Assembly (NCBI GenBank): GCA_016718135.1
Contig: JADKEF010000017.1
Location: 186,001-250,000 of the forward strand
Length of the DNA stretch: 64,000 nucleotides
DNA from: Acidobacteriota bacterium
Lineage (GTDB): Bacteria; Acidobacteriota; Blastocatellia; Pyrinomonadales; Pyrinomonadaceae
Direction: 5' to 3'
The translations under genes were made by a program, and so were the position numbers. How positions within the stretch are numbered: position 1 is the stretch's first letter; each line of letters begins with the position of its first letter. Positions 63,892 to 64,000 of this stretch are shown here, one piece after another. Under the pieces are notes generated by a model. The model had not been told where the DNA came from. It did not search any database and was given only the letters and a program-made list of their open reading frames with translations.

Positions 63892-64000
63892 AAAATTTCC
63901 TTTTTTGATCCCGAACTAACGCGATTTTAGTCACGAAGTTTGCAAAGGTCAACCCTGTGCAGATAACAGTTGTTTCGCGGCGTTTACAACTTCGGCAACC

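Noticed and set aside
1..64000. tRNA, rRNA, riboswitch and prophage genes
   Set aside because: I looked for cloverleaf-type patterns, rRNA words, riboswitch-like leaders and integrase or phage structural genes and found none I could support.

Overview
The window looks like a chromosomal segment from an Acidobacteriota bacterium, most probably class Blastocatellia (Pyrinomonadaceae-like). The reasons are two VWFA-related acidobacterial-type proteins in tandem, the gene order of an Alternative Complex III plus cytochrome oxidase operon, paired M16 peptidases beside an S46 peptidase, an ARPP-1 protein, and GC-balanced codon use throughout. This is inference from gene content; no rRNA or tRNA gene was seen. 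Signal peptides, LolA-like proteins, a heptosyltransferase-type GT9 and a GT39 transferase indicate a diderm envelope.

Layout. 0-4.7 kb: a badly indel-damaged stretch with a DUF2231 membrane protein, a rubrerythrin, an NtrC-type sigma-54 response regulator with its histidine kinase, and a tiny lmo0937-type membrane protein. 4.7-5.6 kb: repeat-bearing intergenic DNA. 5.6-16.6 kb: YtxH stress protein, a large secreted duplicated-domain protein, MmcQ/YjbR, a DUF4344 metallopeptidase, DUF3703, an M16 peptidase pair, an S46 dipeptidyl-peptidase and two unknown exported proteins. 16.6-28.5 kb: MtgA, GlgC, two VWFA proteins, a serine hydrolase, a DUF4760-like protein, a Gfo/Idh/MocA oxidoreductase divergent from a GT39 transferase, TsaC and UvrC. 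28.5-29.5 kb: an intergenic island of tandem and palindromic repeats. 29.5-37 kb: ARPP-1 protein, lipoprotein, then a minus-strand cluster of P-loop kinase, GNAT, GpmI homologue, GT9 and thymidine kinase, preceded by enolase. 37-49.7 kb: CorC/HlyC protein, NifU-BFD, TlpA-like, GH15, pyruvate kinase, VIT1, methyltransferase plus radical SAM, and a Lol-like trio. 49.8-62.7 kb: one long minus-strand operon actABCDEF, a small membrane gene, SCO, coxB, coxA, coxC and coxD. 62.9-63.9 kb: a ROK protein.

How it works together. The act-cox operon encodes a quinol:cytochrome c oxidoreductase feeding a caa3-type, A2-family oxygen reductase, with SCO for copper-centre assembly. GlgC, GH15, enolase and pyruvate kinase cover parts of glycogen and lower glycolytic metabolism. 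The peptidase block suggests a protein- or peptide-using lifestyle.

Most unusual points. (1) The full-length GpmI homologue has lost five of the seven metal ligands, including the catalytic serine, so it looks like a pseudoenzyme. (2) Tandem 7-bp and 8-bp repeats sit at or just upstream of many start codons (glgC, the Gfo/GT39 pair, tsaC, eno, coxB, SCO). (3) A 19-bp tandem repeat family occurs at 5.2 and 28.5 kb in opposite orientations. (4) A ROK protein lacks its whole zinc site. Many single-base frameshifts in otherwise conserved housekeeping genes (enolase, GH15, all cox and most act genes) look like sequencing errors, so those genes are annotated as single damaged CDSs.
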